Assembly: GCA_946406115.1 (NCBI GenBank)
Contig: OX291545.1
Span: forward strand, 6,386,001 to 6,450,000
Reading direction: 5' to 3'
From: Apoda limacodes
Taxonomy: Eukaryota > Arthropoda > Insecta > Lepidoptera > Limacodidae
Length of the DNA stretch: 64,000 bases
The position numbers were made by a program, and so were the translations under genes. This document shows positions 21,346 through 31,809 of the stretch, one piece after another. The first letter of the stretch is position 1, and each line of letters opens with the position of its first letter. The notes beneath the pieces were generated by a model. It saw nothing but the letters and a program-made list of their open reading frames with translations, searched no databases and had not been told where the DNA came from.

Positions 21346-22725
21346 CGCTCCAAGGTGATGGAGCGTGTGATCAACACTCAGCTTCTAAGATACCTAGAAG
21401 TACACGACTTGGTCAGTGACCGTCAATATGGCTTTCGCCACGGTCGCTCGATTGGTGACCTTCTAGTGTATCTCACACACCGATGGGCACTAGCCATTGA
21501 GAGTCAGGGGGAGGCATTGGCATGTATCCTGGATATAGCGAAGGCGTTCGATCGGGTCTGGCACCGGGGTCTTCTATCGAAGTTGCCATCATACGGAGTG
21601 CCCGAGGGTTTGTGCAAATGGCTGGCTAGCTTTTTGTCCGGCAGACGCATACGAACCGTAGTTGACGGTAGTTGCTCTGATAGCATGGACATTAATGCTG
21701 GTGTCCCTCAAGGCTCTGTGCTGTCTCCTACGCTGTTTCTACTGCATATCAATGACATGTTGGACGTCAACAACATACATTGCTATGCAGATGCCAGTAC
21801 TGGAGACGCTTTTTACACGGGTCGTGCAAACATCCCTCGTTCCGTTGTGGAGGAAAACCGCGGAGAACTTGTGTCTCAAATCTAGACCACACTGTCCCAG
21901 GTCTCTGATTGGGGACGGGTAAACTTGGTCCGATTCAACCCTACAAAGACACAAGTCTGCGCGTTCACCGCTAAGAAAACTCTATTTACTGTAGTCCCAC
22001 AATTCCTGAACACTCCCCTCTCCATCTCCAAGAGCATTGGGATCCTTGGTGTCGACATCTCCAGCGATGTTCAGTTCCGAGATCATTTACAAGATAAGGT
22101 GAAGCTGGCGTCCAAAAATCTTGGTGTACTCAACAGAGCGAAGCAGTACTTCACGTCGGGGCAAAGGTTGTTAATTTACAAGTCGCAAGTTCGGCCCCAT
22201 ATGGAGTACTGCTGCCATCTCTGGGCGGGTGCACCCGTATACCAGCTTGGCCCTTTTGACTTGGTTCAACGACGTGCTGTGAGAATTGTCGACGATTTCA
22301 AACTCACTTGCGGTATCGAGCCCTTAAGTCTGAGGAGAGACTTTGCCTCTCTGTGTGTGTTCTACCGCTTGTACAATGGGTTGTGTTCTGAGGAATCGTT
22401 CGAAATTATGCCCACGGCTACTTTTTACCATCGCACAGCTCGCCATCGGCAGGGATTTCATTGTCACACCTTAGAACCTAAATGGTCGCGTACAGTGCGG
22501 TTTCAGAGAAACTTCCTCCCGCGAACTCTTAAGTTGTGGAATGAGCTCCCTGCTAAGGTTTTCTGCAAGGACTACAGTACGGAGTTCTTCAATAAAGAAG
22601 TTATTAGATTTCCGAAGGGTCGGCAACGCGCAAGTGATGCCCCTGGTGTTGCAGGCGTCCATAGGCTACGGTTACCGCTGACCATCAGGTGGACCGTAAG
22701 CTTATTTGCCACCTTAGTGGTATAA
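21346..22725 (+). pseudogene. Family A RT and C-terminal region (copy A3)
   Basis: It has YGFRHGRSIGDLL, LDIAKAFDRVWHRG and GVPQGSVLSPTLF, but the catalytic box reads CYADAST: the second Asp (21793-21795) is Ala. A stop at 21883-21885 splits the frame; the rest is open from 21925 to 22725. From about 22205 onward the sequence is essentially identical to the inverted copy A4. Confidence 0.85.
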
Positions 22726-22733
22726 AAAAAAAT

Positions 22734-23457
22734 GGCCTGGATCAGTTCATGACGGCACCATATTTAATAATTCCCACTTATGTGCTCTTTTTGAAAGTGG
22801 TAACTATGGAAATCACTATCTACTTGGCGATAGTGGTTATTACTGTAAAAGATTTTTGTTAACACCATTTATACAGCCCCGACACTTGGCCAAGAAGCTT
22901 ATAATAGAAGTCATATTACTACTAGGAAGTTGCTTTGGTATATGGAAGCGTAAATTTCCATGCCTTCAAAAAGGCATTATATTGAGAAAAATGGATACTT
23001 TATTGAAAGTGATTGACTCAACAGCAATGCTCCACAATATAGCAATTGAATTACAAGAAACTATGCCAATGTCAGACTTGCAAATAGATTTTGATGATGA
23101 GTCACATTCCAACATAGGTCACGATGAAGATTCTTCAGTCAGAACCGCTTTAGTGAACACAGTTTTCACAGTATAATCAAGTTTTATTTTATATTTAGTC
23201 CTATTATTCACTACTACTTATTGGTACAGAATTAAAAGCTTTTACTGTTAAGTAACATTGTTTTATTTATCTTATAAAGTTTAGGTATGATCTCTATAAT
23301 CAATGCAAATCTATCTATGTCAAATTATTCAGGCATCTCACCTAATCTAAATTTGTTTGGGACAACAAGCTAAATATGCTAATCTCAAAAATATATAAAT
23401 GCAAAAAATATATAAAATTTTGTTATTGCTTAACATTGTAATGTGCCATTCAATTTC
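22734..23457 (+). pseudogene. Inverted second copy of the Harbinger transposase C-terminus
   Basis: On plus it reads VHDGTIFNNSHLCALFESGN, LLGDSGYYCKRFLLTPF, FGIWKRKFPCLQKG and on to VFTV and TAA (23174-23176), then transposon 3' sequence. It matches 25014-25738 on minus almost base for base; one difference changes Asp to Val near 23011. It has no promoter or N-terminal half and cannot be functional. Confidence 0.9.
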
Positions 23458-23461
23458 TCTC

Positions 23462-23754
23462 TAGAACCTAAATGGTCGCGTACAGTGCGGTTTCAGAGAA
23501 ACTTCCTCCCGCGAACGCTTAAGTTGTGGAATGAGCTCCCTGCCAAGGTTTTCTGCAAGGACTATTTAATAATAATATTTAATATATAATATTACATATG
23601 GAGTTCTTCAAGAAAGAATTACATTTCTGAAGGGTCGGCAACGCGCAAGTGATACCCCTGGTGTTGCAATCGTCCATAGGCTACGGTGCCCGCTTACAAT
23701 CAGGCGGACCGTAAGCTTGTTTGCCACCTTAGTGGTAAAAAAAAAAAAAAAAAA
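23462..23754 (+). mobile_element. Family A 3' terminal fragment closing the A3 insertion
   Basis: It resumes family A coding sequence at LEPKWSRTVRFQRNFLPRT and runs to the CCACCTTAGTGG 3' end and a long poly(A), then the 21-bp duplication. A 25-bp block (23575-23599) is an exact copy of intron sequence just past the insertion (23767-23791). This is the genuine 3' end of the A3 insertion. Confidence 0.85.
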
Positions 23755-24790
23755 ATTCACATCGACATATTTAATATATAATATTACATATTTAATATTT
23801 ACAGAAAGAAGACTATAAAAATAATACTAGTCAAGAATTGACCGAAGACAGAATGCTTGAAGCGAAACAACGAGCTAAGGATGATAAGGTATTGTTTTAT
23901 GTTTTACAAGGATACTATCTGTATTATAGCTTTGACTAAATATGGTTATTATTAATTGAGAACTACACTTATTACAGATAAAATGCCAAATGACGGGAGG
24001 TGGTAGTTGGGCTCTCACAGTAACGGAGGAAGACCTCAAAATTTTGGAACTTATAAAGGGGCAGGTCCAACCATTGCCTAACTCTTGTGATAGTGCTGCT
24101 GTATACTATAAAGGTTTAACATTGAGGTAAATTTTTTTTTTATTTTAATTTTTTTTTGTGCTATACATATTTGTTTGTTTGCAGATCAAGATATAACGCT
24201 GGATATGGATGTGGACTCGATACCCATAAAGGCCATGATGTGGTATCTGAATCAGAGGTGCAAATCTTGCCCTTACCATGTAAGTATTGAAATATTTTGG
24301 AATCATGATTTATTTTAAATAAGACTTGTGAACTGAAATTGTATATACATTATTTTAACTGTATTTCTTAAATAAAGCTAGATAAAGAAAAATAATGTAT
24401 ACTTGCAGGTGAAGATTTACAGATTGTGCAAATTGAAGATCCTGTAATTCCCACAAAATCTTTTGCAACCATTGCCATGGCCAGTCCAGTTGCCAAGAAC
24501 TATGGTGAAAAAGGTTTTCATTTATTTACATATATCTGGAATACATCTTTGTTTTGTTAGATAGGCTAAGATTAAGAATAGGCATATTTAGAAGTACATG
24601 CTCCCACATGTCCTGAAATAATTGTTTTAATCCTCCATCCAAGTGAACAAAATTATTGTCAACTAATAATAAACTTCACATGGACATTGAAAATTTATAA
24701 TTTAATAAAATTATTGGGTATCTTTGCAGTTGCATCTACATCTACACCACTACACGCAGACCCAGAAAAATAATGAAAACCACCCTGAAA

Positions 24791-25297
24791 AGAAAGGCAT
24801 CGAACTACAAACAATTGTATTTTAAAAGAAAAAGAGGTGGTATAAACCCGCAGAAAAATATATGTTGTAGGAACTCTCATTTGGAATAAACAGTATACTA
24901 TGTACTATATCCATCAAGCTATCCCTGTAGTATCCTGTGTAGTATAAGTATCCTGCCTTCTTTGTTCCTCCAATCTCATTAATTCTCATCGCTATTCCTG
25001 TCATAAAAATTGGGAAATTGAATGGCACATTACAATGTTAAGCAATAACAAAATTTTATATATTTTTTGCATTTATATATTTTTGAGATTAGCATATTTA
25101 GCTTGTTGTCCCAAACAAATTTAGATTAGGTGAGATGCCTGAATAATTTGACATAGATAGATTTGCATTGATTATAGAGATCATACCTAAACTTTATAAG
25201 ATAAATAAAACAATGTTACTTAACAGTAAAAGCTTTTAATTCTGTACCAATAAGTAGTAGTGAATAATAGGACTAAATATAAAATAAAACTTGATTA
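24791..25297. other. Harbinger intergenic space between convergent genes
   Basis: No coding sequence. Bases 25014-25297 are repeated inverted at 23174-23457. Confidence 0.6.
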
Positions 25298-25738
25298 TAC
25301 TGTGAAAACTGTGTTCACTAAAGCGGTTCTGACTGAAGAATCTTCATCGTGACCTATGTTGGAATGTGACTCATCATCAAAATCTATTTGCAAGTCTGAC
25401 ATTGGCATAGTTTCTTGTAATTCAATTGCTATATTGTGGAGCATTGCTGTTGATACAATCACTTTCAATAAAGTATCCATTTTTCTCAATATAATGCCTT
25501 TTTGAAGGCATGGAAATTTACGCTTCCATATACCAAAGCAACTTCCTAGTAGTAATATGACTTCTATTATAAGCTTCTTGGCCAAGTGTCGGGGCTGTAT
25601 AAATGGTGTTAACAAAAATCTTTTACAGTAATAACCACTATCGCCAAGTAGATAGTGATTTCCATAGTTACCACTTTCAAAAAGAGCACATAAGTGGGAA
25701 TTATTAAATATGGTGCCGTCATGAACTGATCCAGGCCA
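25298..25738 (-). pseudogene. Harbinger DDE transposase, C-terminal half
   Basis: It opens with WPGSVHDGTIFNNS, carrying the second catalytic Asp, then GDSGYYCKRFLLTPF, and ends DDESHSNIGHDEDSS...VFTV. Where the family has the third catalytic acid, before FGxxKxRF, this copy reads LLGSCFGIWKRKF, so the Glu appears to be lost. It is the HARBI1-like DDE_Tnp_4 fold. Separated from the N-terminal half by A4. Confidence 0.85.
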
Positions 25739-28190
25739 TTTTTTTTTTATACCACTAAGGTGGCAAATAAGCTTACGGTCCACCTGATGGTCAGCGGTAA
25801 CCGTAGCCTATGGACGCCTGCAACACCAGGGGCATCACTTGCGCGTTGCCGACCCTTCGGAAATCTAATAACTTCTTTATTGAAGAACTCCGTACTGTAG
25901 TCCTTGCAGAAAACCTTAGCAGGGAGCTCATTCCACAACTTAAGAGTTCGCGGGAGGAAGTTTCTCTGAAACCGCACTGTACGCGACCATTTAGGTTCTA
26001 AGGTGTGACAATGAAATCCCTGCCGATGGCGAGCTGTGCGATGGTAAAAAGTAGCCGTGGGCATAATTTCGAACGATTCCTCAGAACACAACCCATTGTA
26101 CAAGCGGTAGAACACACACAGAGAGGCAAAGTCTCTCCTCAGACTTAAGGGCTCGATACCGCAAGTGAGTTTGAAATCGTCGACAATTCTCACAGCACGT
26201 CGTTGAACCAAGTCAAAAGGGCCAAGCTGGTATACGGGTGCACCCGCCCAGAGATGGCAGCAGTACTTCATATGGGGCCGAACTTGCGACTTGTAAAGTA
26301 ACAACCTTTGCCCCGACGTGAAGTACTGCTTCGTTCTGTTGAGTACACCAAGTTTTTGGACGCCAGCTTCACCTTATCTTGTAAATGATCTCGGAACTGA
26401 ACATCGCTGGGGATGTTGACACCAAGGATCCCAATGCTCTTGGAGATGGAGAGGGGAGTGTTTAGGAATTGTGGGTCTTCAGTAAATGGAGTTTTCTTAG
26501 CGGTGAACGCGCACACTTGTGTCTTTGTAGGGTTGAATCGGACCAAGTTTACCCGTCCCCAATCAGAGACCTGGAACAGTTTGGTCTCGATTTGAGACAC
26601 AAGTTCTCCGCGGTTTTCCTCCACAACGGAACGAGGGATGTTTGCACGACCCGTGTAAAAAGCGTCTCCAGTACTGTCATCTGCATAGCAATGTATGTTG
26701 TTGACGTCCAACATGTCATTGATATGCAGTAGAAACAGCGTAGGAGACAGCACAGAGCCTTGCGGAACACCAGCATTAATGTCCATGCTATCAGAGCAAC
26801 TACCGTCAACTGCGGTTCGTATGCATTGGCCGAACAAAAAGCTAGCCACCCATTTGCACAAACCCTCGGGCACTCCGTAAGATGGCAACTTCGATAGAAG
26901 ACCCCGGTGCCAGACCCGATCGAATGCCTTCGCTATATCCAGGCTACATGCGAATGCCTCCCCCTGACTCTCAATAGCTAGTGCCCATCGGTGTGTGAGA
27001 TACACTAGAAGGTCACCAGTCGAGCGACCGTGGCGAAAGCCATATTGACGTTCACTGACCAAGTCGTGTACTTCTAGGTATCTTAGAAGCTGTGTGTTGA
27101 TCACACGCTCCATCATTTTGGAGAGAAGAGAGGTAATAGCGATAGGCCTGTAATTCGATGGATCTCATTTATCGCCCTTTTTGGGCACCGCGTGCACATT
27201 CCCAGTCTTCCATGAAGACGGAAATTGCCTAGTGTGGTAGGAAAGCGCGAAGAGACGCGTGAGTACAGGACATAACTCAGGAGCACACTGCTTAAGCACC
27301 ACTGCTGGTATACCGTCTGACAAACTCGACTTATAAACGTCTAGAGAAAGCAACGCCCGCCGGACCTCTCGCTGCGTTATGGAGATTTTCGGCATGGTCT
27401 TACCGCACCACAGTATAGTAGGTGGTACAGCGCCTTCATCGTTCATGTTCGAGTTCGAGGCAAAGAGACTGCCCAGTAGATCGGCTTTTTTTTTAGCAAA
27501 TTGAGCCAAGTCACCATCGGTCTTTCGCAGTGGTGGTAACGACGACTGGCAAAAGTTCCCTTCGGCAACTTTGGCAAGCGACCCGAAAGCACGACTCCCA
27601 GAAGGATAGCTTGCAAGTCGCCCACCTATTTTGCCGATGAATTCGAATTTTGCTTTGGCAGTGGCTTTCTTACTGAACCTCGAGGCAGCATTTAATTTGC
27701 GTTTGAACTCAGAAATATTCGGATCCTTATTATAACAAGCCGTGGTCCAAGCCTCATATGCATTTTGCTTAAGAATTTTAGCTTTTCTGCAATACCTATT
27801 AAACCACGGTCGTTTTTTGACGCCGGCAGCTACTCGCGGGTTAGGAATATAGCATTCCATACCAGCAAGGATTGTCGTAGTGACTGCGGCTGCGCAGACG
27901 TCAGGATCTTCTGAGTTAAAGCAGATGCTGCCTCCACGGGTACGATGCGTAAAATTCTCGCAATCCATCCCAGTCTGCTGACTTATAGTGCCACACACGA
28001 CGCCAATTAGTTGGCCCAGATGGATCGGGTTGTGCGCATGACACTTGAGATCGAACGAGATAGTGGTCCGAGGAGCCTAAAGGCACATCCACTGAGACAG
28101 AATATCTGTCCGGATGAGTAGTCAGCAGAAGGTCCAGTTAGGACTTCTCGTTGGAGAATGTCCCAGCTGAGAGAATCCATAGGTCAAGGC
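25739..28190 (-). mobile_element. Family A copy A4 (5'-truncated) in the transposase
   Basis: On minus it runs from the late endonuclease (about 28190) through linker and RT to the family 3' end and a short A run (25739-25750). Transposase codons continue on each side (KIRDLIA and WPGSVHDG). Compared with A3 it lacks about 36 bp in the endonuclease. It shares many diagnostic changes with A3 (EVHDLV, DVNNIHC, ENRGELV, RFPKGRQ) that A1 and A2 lack. Confidence 0.9.
26268..27998 (-). pseudogene. Family A linker and RT (copy A4)
   Basis: Motifs: KKRPWFNRYCRKAK, GFRHGRSTGDLL, LDIAKAFDRVWHRG, GVPQGSVLSPTLF and an intact catalytic box CYADDSTG. A single in-frame stop (27165-27167) interrupts it between RT motif 1 and the next; a one-base loss near 26358 shifts the frame after the RT. 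The C-terminal region continues in another frame at 25747-26304. Confidence 0.85.
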
Positions 28191-28680
28191 AAATTGCAAT
28201 TAAATCTCTAATTTTCAGTTTTGCATCGCATACAACTTGCACATTTATTGAAAAAAAGCCTTTTCTGCATTTAAATATTTCGGAAATATTTCCACCGGGA
28301 GAATTAATTTTAACGTGGGTACAATCTAGGGCACCAACTACCCAAGGAAATCCAGCTATTTCATAAAAATCTTGGGCAACTTGTTGGATTTCTTCACTTG
28401 AAGGCATTTTAATATATAAATGAGCCAATTTTGCAAGCTCATTAGTGACTTTGTCAAATAATACGACAAATTGTAGATTTATCTGCATTTATAGTATCAG
28501 ATAAAACTATCTGAAAAGTGCCTGTAGCGTGGAATCTTAGTGTTACTAACAGCTGTTATAAACTATCGATGGGATTCGATCTCTTCGTTATTGGAGTAAG
28601 GTTATGTTTGATTTTTTCTAAAATATGCAAGACAACATTCTTAGGAAATTTGAATCTGTCCTCAAATTCAACATCATCAT
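28191..28680 (-). pseudogene. Harbinger DDE transposase, N-terminal half
   Basis: The well-kept part (28191-28488) reads KMPSSEEIQQVAQDFYEIAG, PWVVGALDCTHVKI (first catalytic Asp), FKCRKGFFSINVQVVCD and stops at the A4 junction after KIRDLIA. Upstream, on the same strand but in other frames, are FDKYDDVEFEDRFKF and LRFHATGTFQIVLSDTIN, the N-terminal HTH-containing region, with at least one stop and one frameshift near 28470-28560. The first exon or start is not clear. Confidence 0.8.
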
Positions 28681-29218
28681 ATTTGTCAAATTAATTGTTT
28701 CTCTGTGGCATTGTTCTTCTCCGTGGCTTCAACGAAGACAAGGATGTGAGGGAAGACACCGACATTGTCTGCAAGGAAAATTATCCAATTGTAAATTAAT
28801 TTTCTGACGGGTTGTTTCTATAAAATTAACGTTGTAAGGTAGGTACTTACAGATAACGTATGATATAAGTTTTTGTTTTAACACAGAAGCTCAATGTAGG
28901 TATAGCTGCACTAGAAATAAACTTGACTTTTTAATTAAGTTGCAATCAAAGAGAAAACAAAAACTAATGTTCTGTCAATGACGCCTTCTTGATCTTTTAA
29001 GTTTAAAGTCTGTTATGTCAAAAATAAAGGTTCTTTAACTCGTAATGGCGATTCTTGCAACGGATATTTTAGCCAATGATGTGTTTGACAGTTCTAAGAT
29101 TAAAGTTAAAGGCGTTTTAAAGCTGCACCTTTAAATCTCTTTTCTTGCAATACTTTGAAGGGCCATTAGCAGTTTCACGGTACCTTAAGTATTTAATGAT
29201 CGTTCTTGCAACTGATTG
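28681..29218. other. Harbinger right terminal region
   Basis: Non-coding. It holds a subterminal motif TTCTTGCAACGG (29053-29064) echoing the terminal TTCTTGCAACTG, likely part of the transposase recognition sites. Confidence 0.5.
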
Positions 29219-30265
29219 TGAATCTGCCTGTTACCTTTTCACGCTGAAACCGCTGTACCGATCAAGATGAAGATGAAATTTGGCATGCAGATAGTTTTGA
29301 GTCCCGTAAAAGGACATAATCGACTTGAAAACGTCAAGTTTTATCTGGTCTCCCCCCCCCCCCTCATATAATTGAAAAGTTACCGTTGAAATCTTACAGC
29401 GATGACCGAACGGCACAGGCGGCACCCGTGCACAAGTATAACACGTGAATTAGCCATCGCTTCGCTCAATCATGTTTTAGGGAACGTAACGACCCGACGC
29501 ACATGCCACCACCGCAGAGACACTTTGAGAGAGCATGACACACTCAAGCAACTCCAATAAAACTTGAGTTTTATTTTTCCTTTTTTTTATTTTCCATTAG
29601 CTCCAACTATAAATTACTGTGACTAACCCCTGGTATCAACTCCTGGCAAAAACTGAAGTTTTGGGAGAGTAAAATTAAGAATTACTAAATTGTGTTTGGG
29701 TGATTACGTTTCAGCGCGTTCCTCGACTTTAGTGGATCAGTTCACTATAGTTTGGTATTTAGACATTGGTTCAAACTATGTTAACAAAGTGCGTTTGACA
29801 AAGAAAGCTTAGAGGTCGATGGATCCTTTACATTATTTAGGGTGTCCGAATATTTATTTAAAATGCTTTTCTTATTACTAGAAAACCCTAGAAAATACCA
29901 CCTACACTATATAACTTATGATTACGAGAGTAACGGGAAGGACGAGATGGAGGAAGCCTTAATCACTTTGTTGTTCATCTTAAGACGTCCTGACCATCAG
30001 TATATGACCTACGCCGTCGTTGTCTATCTCTCGCTACACGCGCGTCTCCTCGCCAGATGAGTTGTAGGTAATAGTTTTGCGTCCTTTCTTATAAGACCGC
30101 TGCCATGACTGGGTTATTAGGCATTCCGATTGTCATCATATTCAGATCCAGACTAATGATTGTTAGGTTAATTATTTAGATTACGTATCCCCACCAATTC
30201 GGATTCTCGATGCCGAGGCTCCCCGTGTATACTTTTTTAAATAATAAATTACAGTTAAAAGAGCG
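29219..30265. other. Old dispersed repeat remnant, then gene-free DNA
   Basis: 29222 to about 29440 contains CTGTTACCTTTTCACGCTGA and AAATTTGGCATGCAGATAG, parts of a very common moth repeat whose other edge (TATAATATTATAAATGCG) sits left of Harbinger at 17960-17985. A C run follows at 29343-29353. The 72-codon frame at 29842 has no support. Confidence 0.5.
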
Positions 30266-30470
30266 TTCGTCGCTTGCCAGTCTCGCTGGCTCCAATCGAC
30301 TCCCTCGCTATGGACTCGTTATGAGCGCTTGTGGACTTGCCTTTCTTGCAGGCTTCCATCCACTCCCTTGCTCCAGCATACATCCTGAACGTTTGTGGAC
30401 TTGCCTCTCTCACAGGCTCCCATCCACTCCCTCGCTCTGGCCTTTGGAGTCTGCCTTCCACCGCCTTCCT
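30266..30470. repeat. About 64-bp tandem repeat, three diverged copies
   Basis: CTTGCC...GGCT and CCACTCCCTYGCT motifs recur at about 30273, 30337 and 30400. Frames on both strands here are repeat-driven. Confidence 0.7.
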
Positions 30471-30917
30471 TATTGCGGTCATGATTGGTTGGCTCACCCT
30501 CCGACAAGGGATCTGCTCTAGTGCCGTCCATCGATCTGAAACTTTTTATGTATATTTGAGTCATCTGAATTTAGTAATACATATTTCACATTTATGTTAT
30601 ATTTTGGACATTCAATGATTGTGTGAATGATATGTCGGAAATTAATTTTTTTTCACCTCACCTCAAACTTAAAGGTAAAAAAGTGTCTTAATTTTCAATA
30701 ATCTCCATTATTCAACAAATACATAGTGATTTAAATCCTTATTACACCTTAAACATAAAATATTTCCTCCCCTCCCCCCACCCTTAAAATGCCAAGTAAC
30801 ACACAGAGACAGTATACAATTTCTGTGTACTTAATTCTCATTAAAATTCCCCTTCCATCGCAGATCTCACAGTGAACAGACGTGTGCTTGTTAGCAAATT
30901 TATTTTATTTAAATAAA
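30471..30917. other. Gene-free stretch
   Basis: Nothing recognisable. Confidence 0.5.
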
Positions 30918-31775
30918 TATTAACTGACAACACTTATAACAGATTCATTACATACAAATACCATAACCAAAAATGTTTCTAGTAATAAAAGGATAATAAA
31001 ACCCTGGATAACTCTTGGAGTATCAAAATGCATGAAACAAAAACAAATTACAAAAACAGTTACAGCTTGATGCCGCCAACGAAACACTGAAGATAACTTA
31101 CCGTAGATACCGCAACTATTGTAGCAATTTGTTAAAAAAACTAAAAACACAATACGAAAGACAGTTATTAGAAAAAGCAAAGTCAGATAATAAGTCGCTG
31201 TGGAACTGTATAAAAAATATAACTTACTTAAATACACAAAAAGAAACAAATTCTGAGCTTAAAAACCTTAAATCAACGCCCAAAGAATCAGCCGAATATG
31301 CTAATAATTATTTTAAAAACGTAGGTAAGCTACTAGCCCAAGAAATTGATAATGACCCTCTGTCAGTACAAAGATATCTGAACTTCTTACCGACTAAGTC
31401 AAACAGTATTGGCATAATAGAACCAGACCCCCAAGAAATTGATTCAATTAACTCTAATTTAAAGTCACAATCAGCTGTTGGATGTGATAATATTCCCACC
31501 AAATTTGTAAAAATGGCTAAAACGGAAATCTTACCTATTATTTCTAGAATATGCACACTGTCATTACAACAGGGTATCTTCCCTAAGTTGCTTAAACGGT
31601 CAGTAATACATCCAATATACAAGAATGGATCCAGAAATGACAGTAGTAACTACAAACCAATTTCAGTGCTCCCAGTAATTTCAAAAATATTGAAAAATGT
31701 AATAAATGAACGACTTGTATCATACTTAAACACTTTCAATATACTTTCCAAATTCCAATGTGGTTTTCGTGAATG
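30918..31775 (+). pseudogene. Non-LTR retrotransposon fragment C1 (linker and RT 5' half)
   Basis: It begins with the linker (KRIIKPWITLGVSKCMKQK), changes frame near 31045, and from 31129 stays open: LLEKAKSDNKSLWNCIKNIT, SAVGCDNIPTKFVKMAK, LKRSVIHPIYKNGSRNDSSN, YKPISVLPVISKILKNVI, FQCGFRE. Just after this GFR motif similarity stops, so the catalytic box, C-terminus and 3' UTR are absent. Missing a 3' end is unusual for target-primed copies and points to later deletion or replacement. The clade is Jockey-like, distinct from A. Confidence 0.8.
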
Positions 31776-31809
31776 GGCAGTTATTATCGCGCCTGTTAAC
31801 AATATCTAA

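Larger units (their letters stand above)
18918..23754 (+). mobile_element. Family A copy A3 with full 5' end and an inverted foreign patch
   Basis: A 21-bp direct repeat (18897-18917 and 23755-23775) brackets the insert, the target-site duplication of one retrotransposition event into the Myb intron. Inside are a 5' UTR, an endonuclease ORF, RT and C-terminus to the family 3' end at 22733. These are followed by 724 bp of Harbinger transposase sequence (22734-23457), then a second family A 3' end (23462-23754) with poly(A). The foreign patch mirrors 25014-25738 on the opposite strand. Confidence 0.85.
18461..24790 (+). pseudogene. Harbinger Myb/SANT-like DNA-binding protein gene
   Basis: Exons inferred from splice sites and continuous phase: 18461-18531, 18710-18880, 23805-23888, 23978-24126, 24185-24279, 24409 to about 24510, and 24730 onward. 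The N-terminus (MLKKSRGANNTLLEKEKLME, then IIEDKRSGGIFLTKKQDAWH, LCNSYSAVATSGLRTVDQ) is the Myb/SANT-like domain of Harbinger accessory proteins, which help the transposase reach the nucleus and DNA ends. Later exons carry GGGSWALTVTEEDLKI and IQPLPN-like segments. A frameshift and stop at the end of exon 2 (TGA at 18842-18844) and frame loss in the last exon disable it. Intron 2 holds the whole A3 insertion. Confidence 0.75.
17986..29218. mobile_element. PIF/Harbinger transposon with two nested retrotransposons
   Basis: A Myb/SANT-like gene on plus (from 18461) and a DDE transposase on minus (28680 to 25298) converge, the standard Harbinger layout. The left end CAGTCAGTTGCAAGAA and the reverse complement of the right end CAATCAGTTGCAAGAA match at 15 of 16 bases. 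Flanks are TAA (17983-17985) and TGA (29219-29221), near the 3-bp duplication expected. On both outer sides an older dispersed repeat resumes, which supports these limits. Without A3 and A4 the element is about 3.9 kb. Both genes are broken. Confidence 0.8.

Noticed and set aside
22734..23457. 3' transduction of Harbinger sequence by a family A read-through transcript
   Set aside because: A4, the only copy next to that sequence, lacks the 5' end found in A3, and A3 ends in its own separate family A 3' end before the target duplication; inverted template copying explains more.
29842..30060. 72-codon plus frame
   Set aside because: No similarity to a known domain and no transcript signals.
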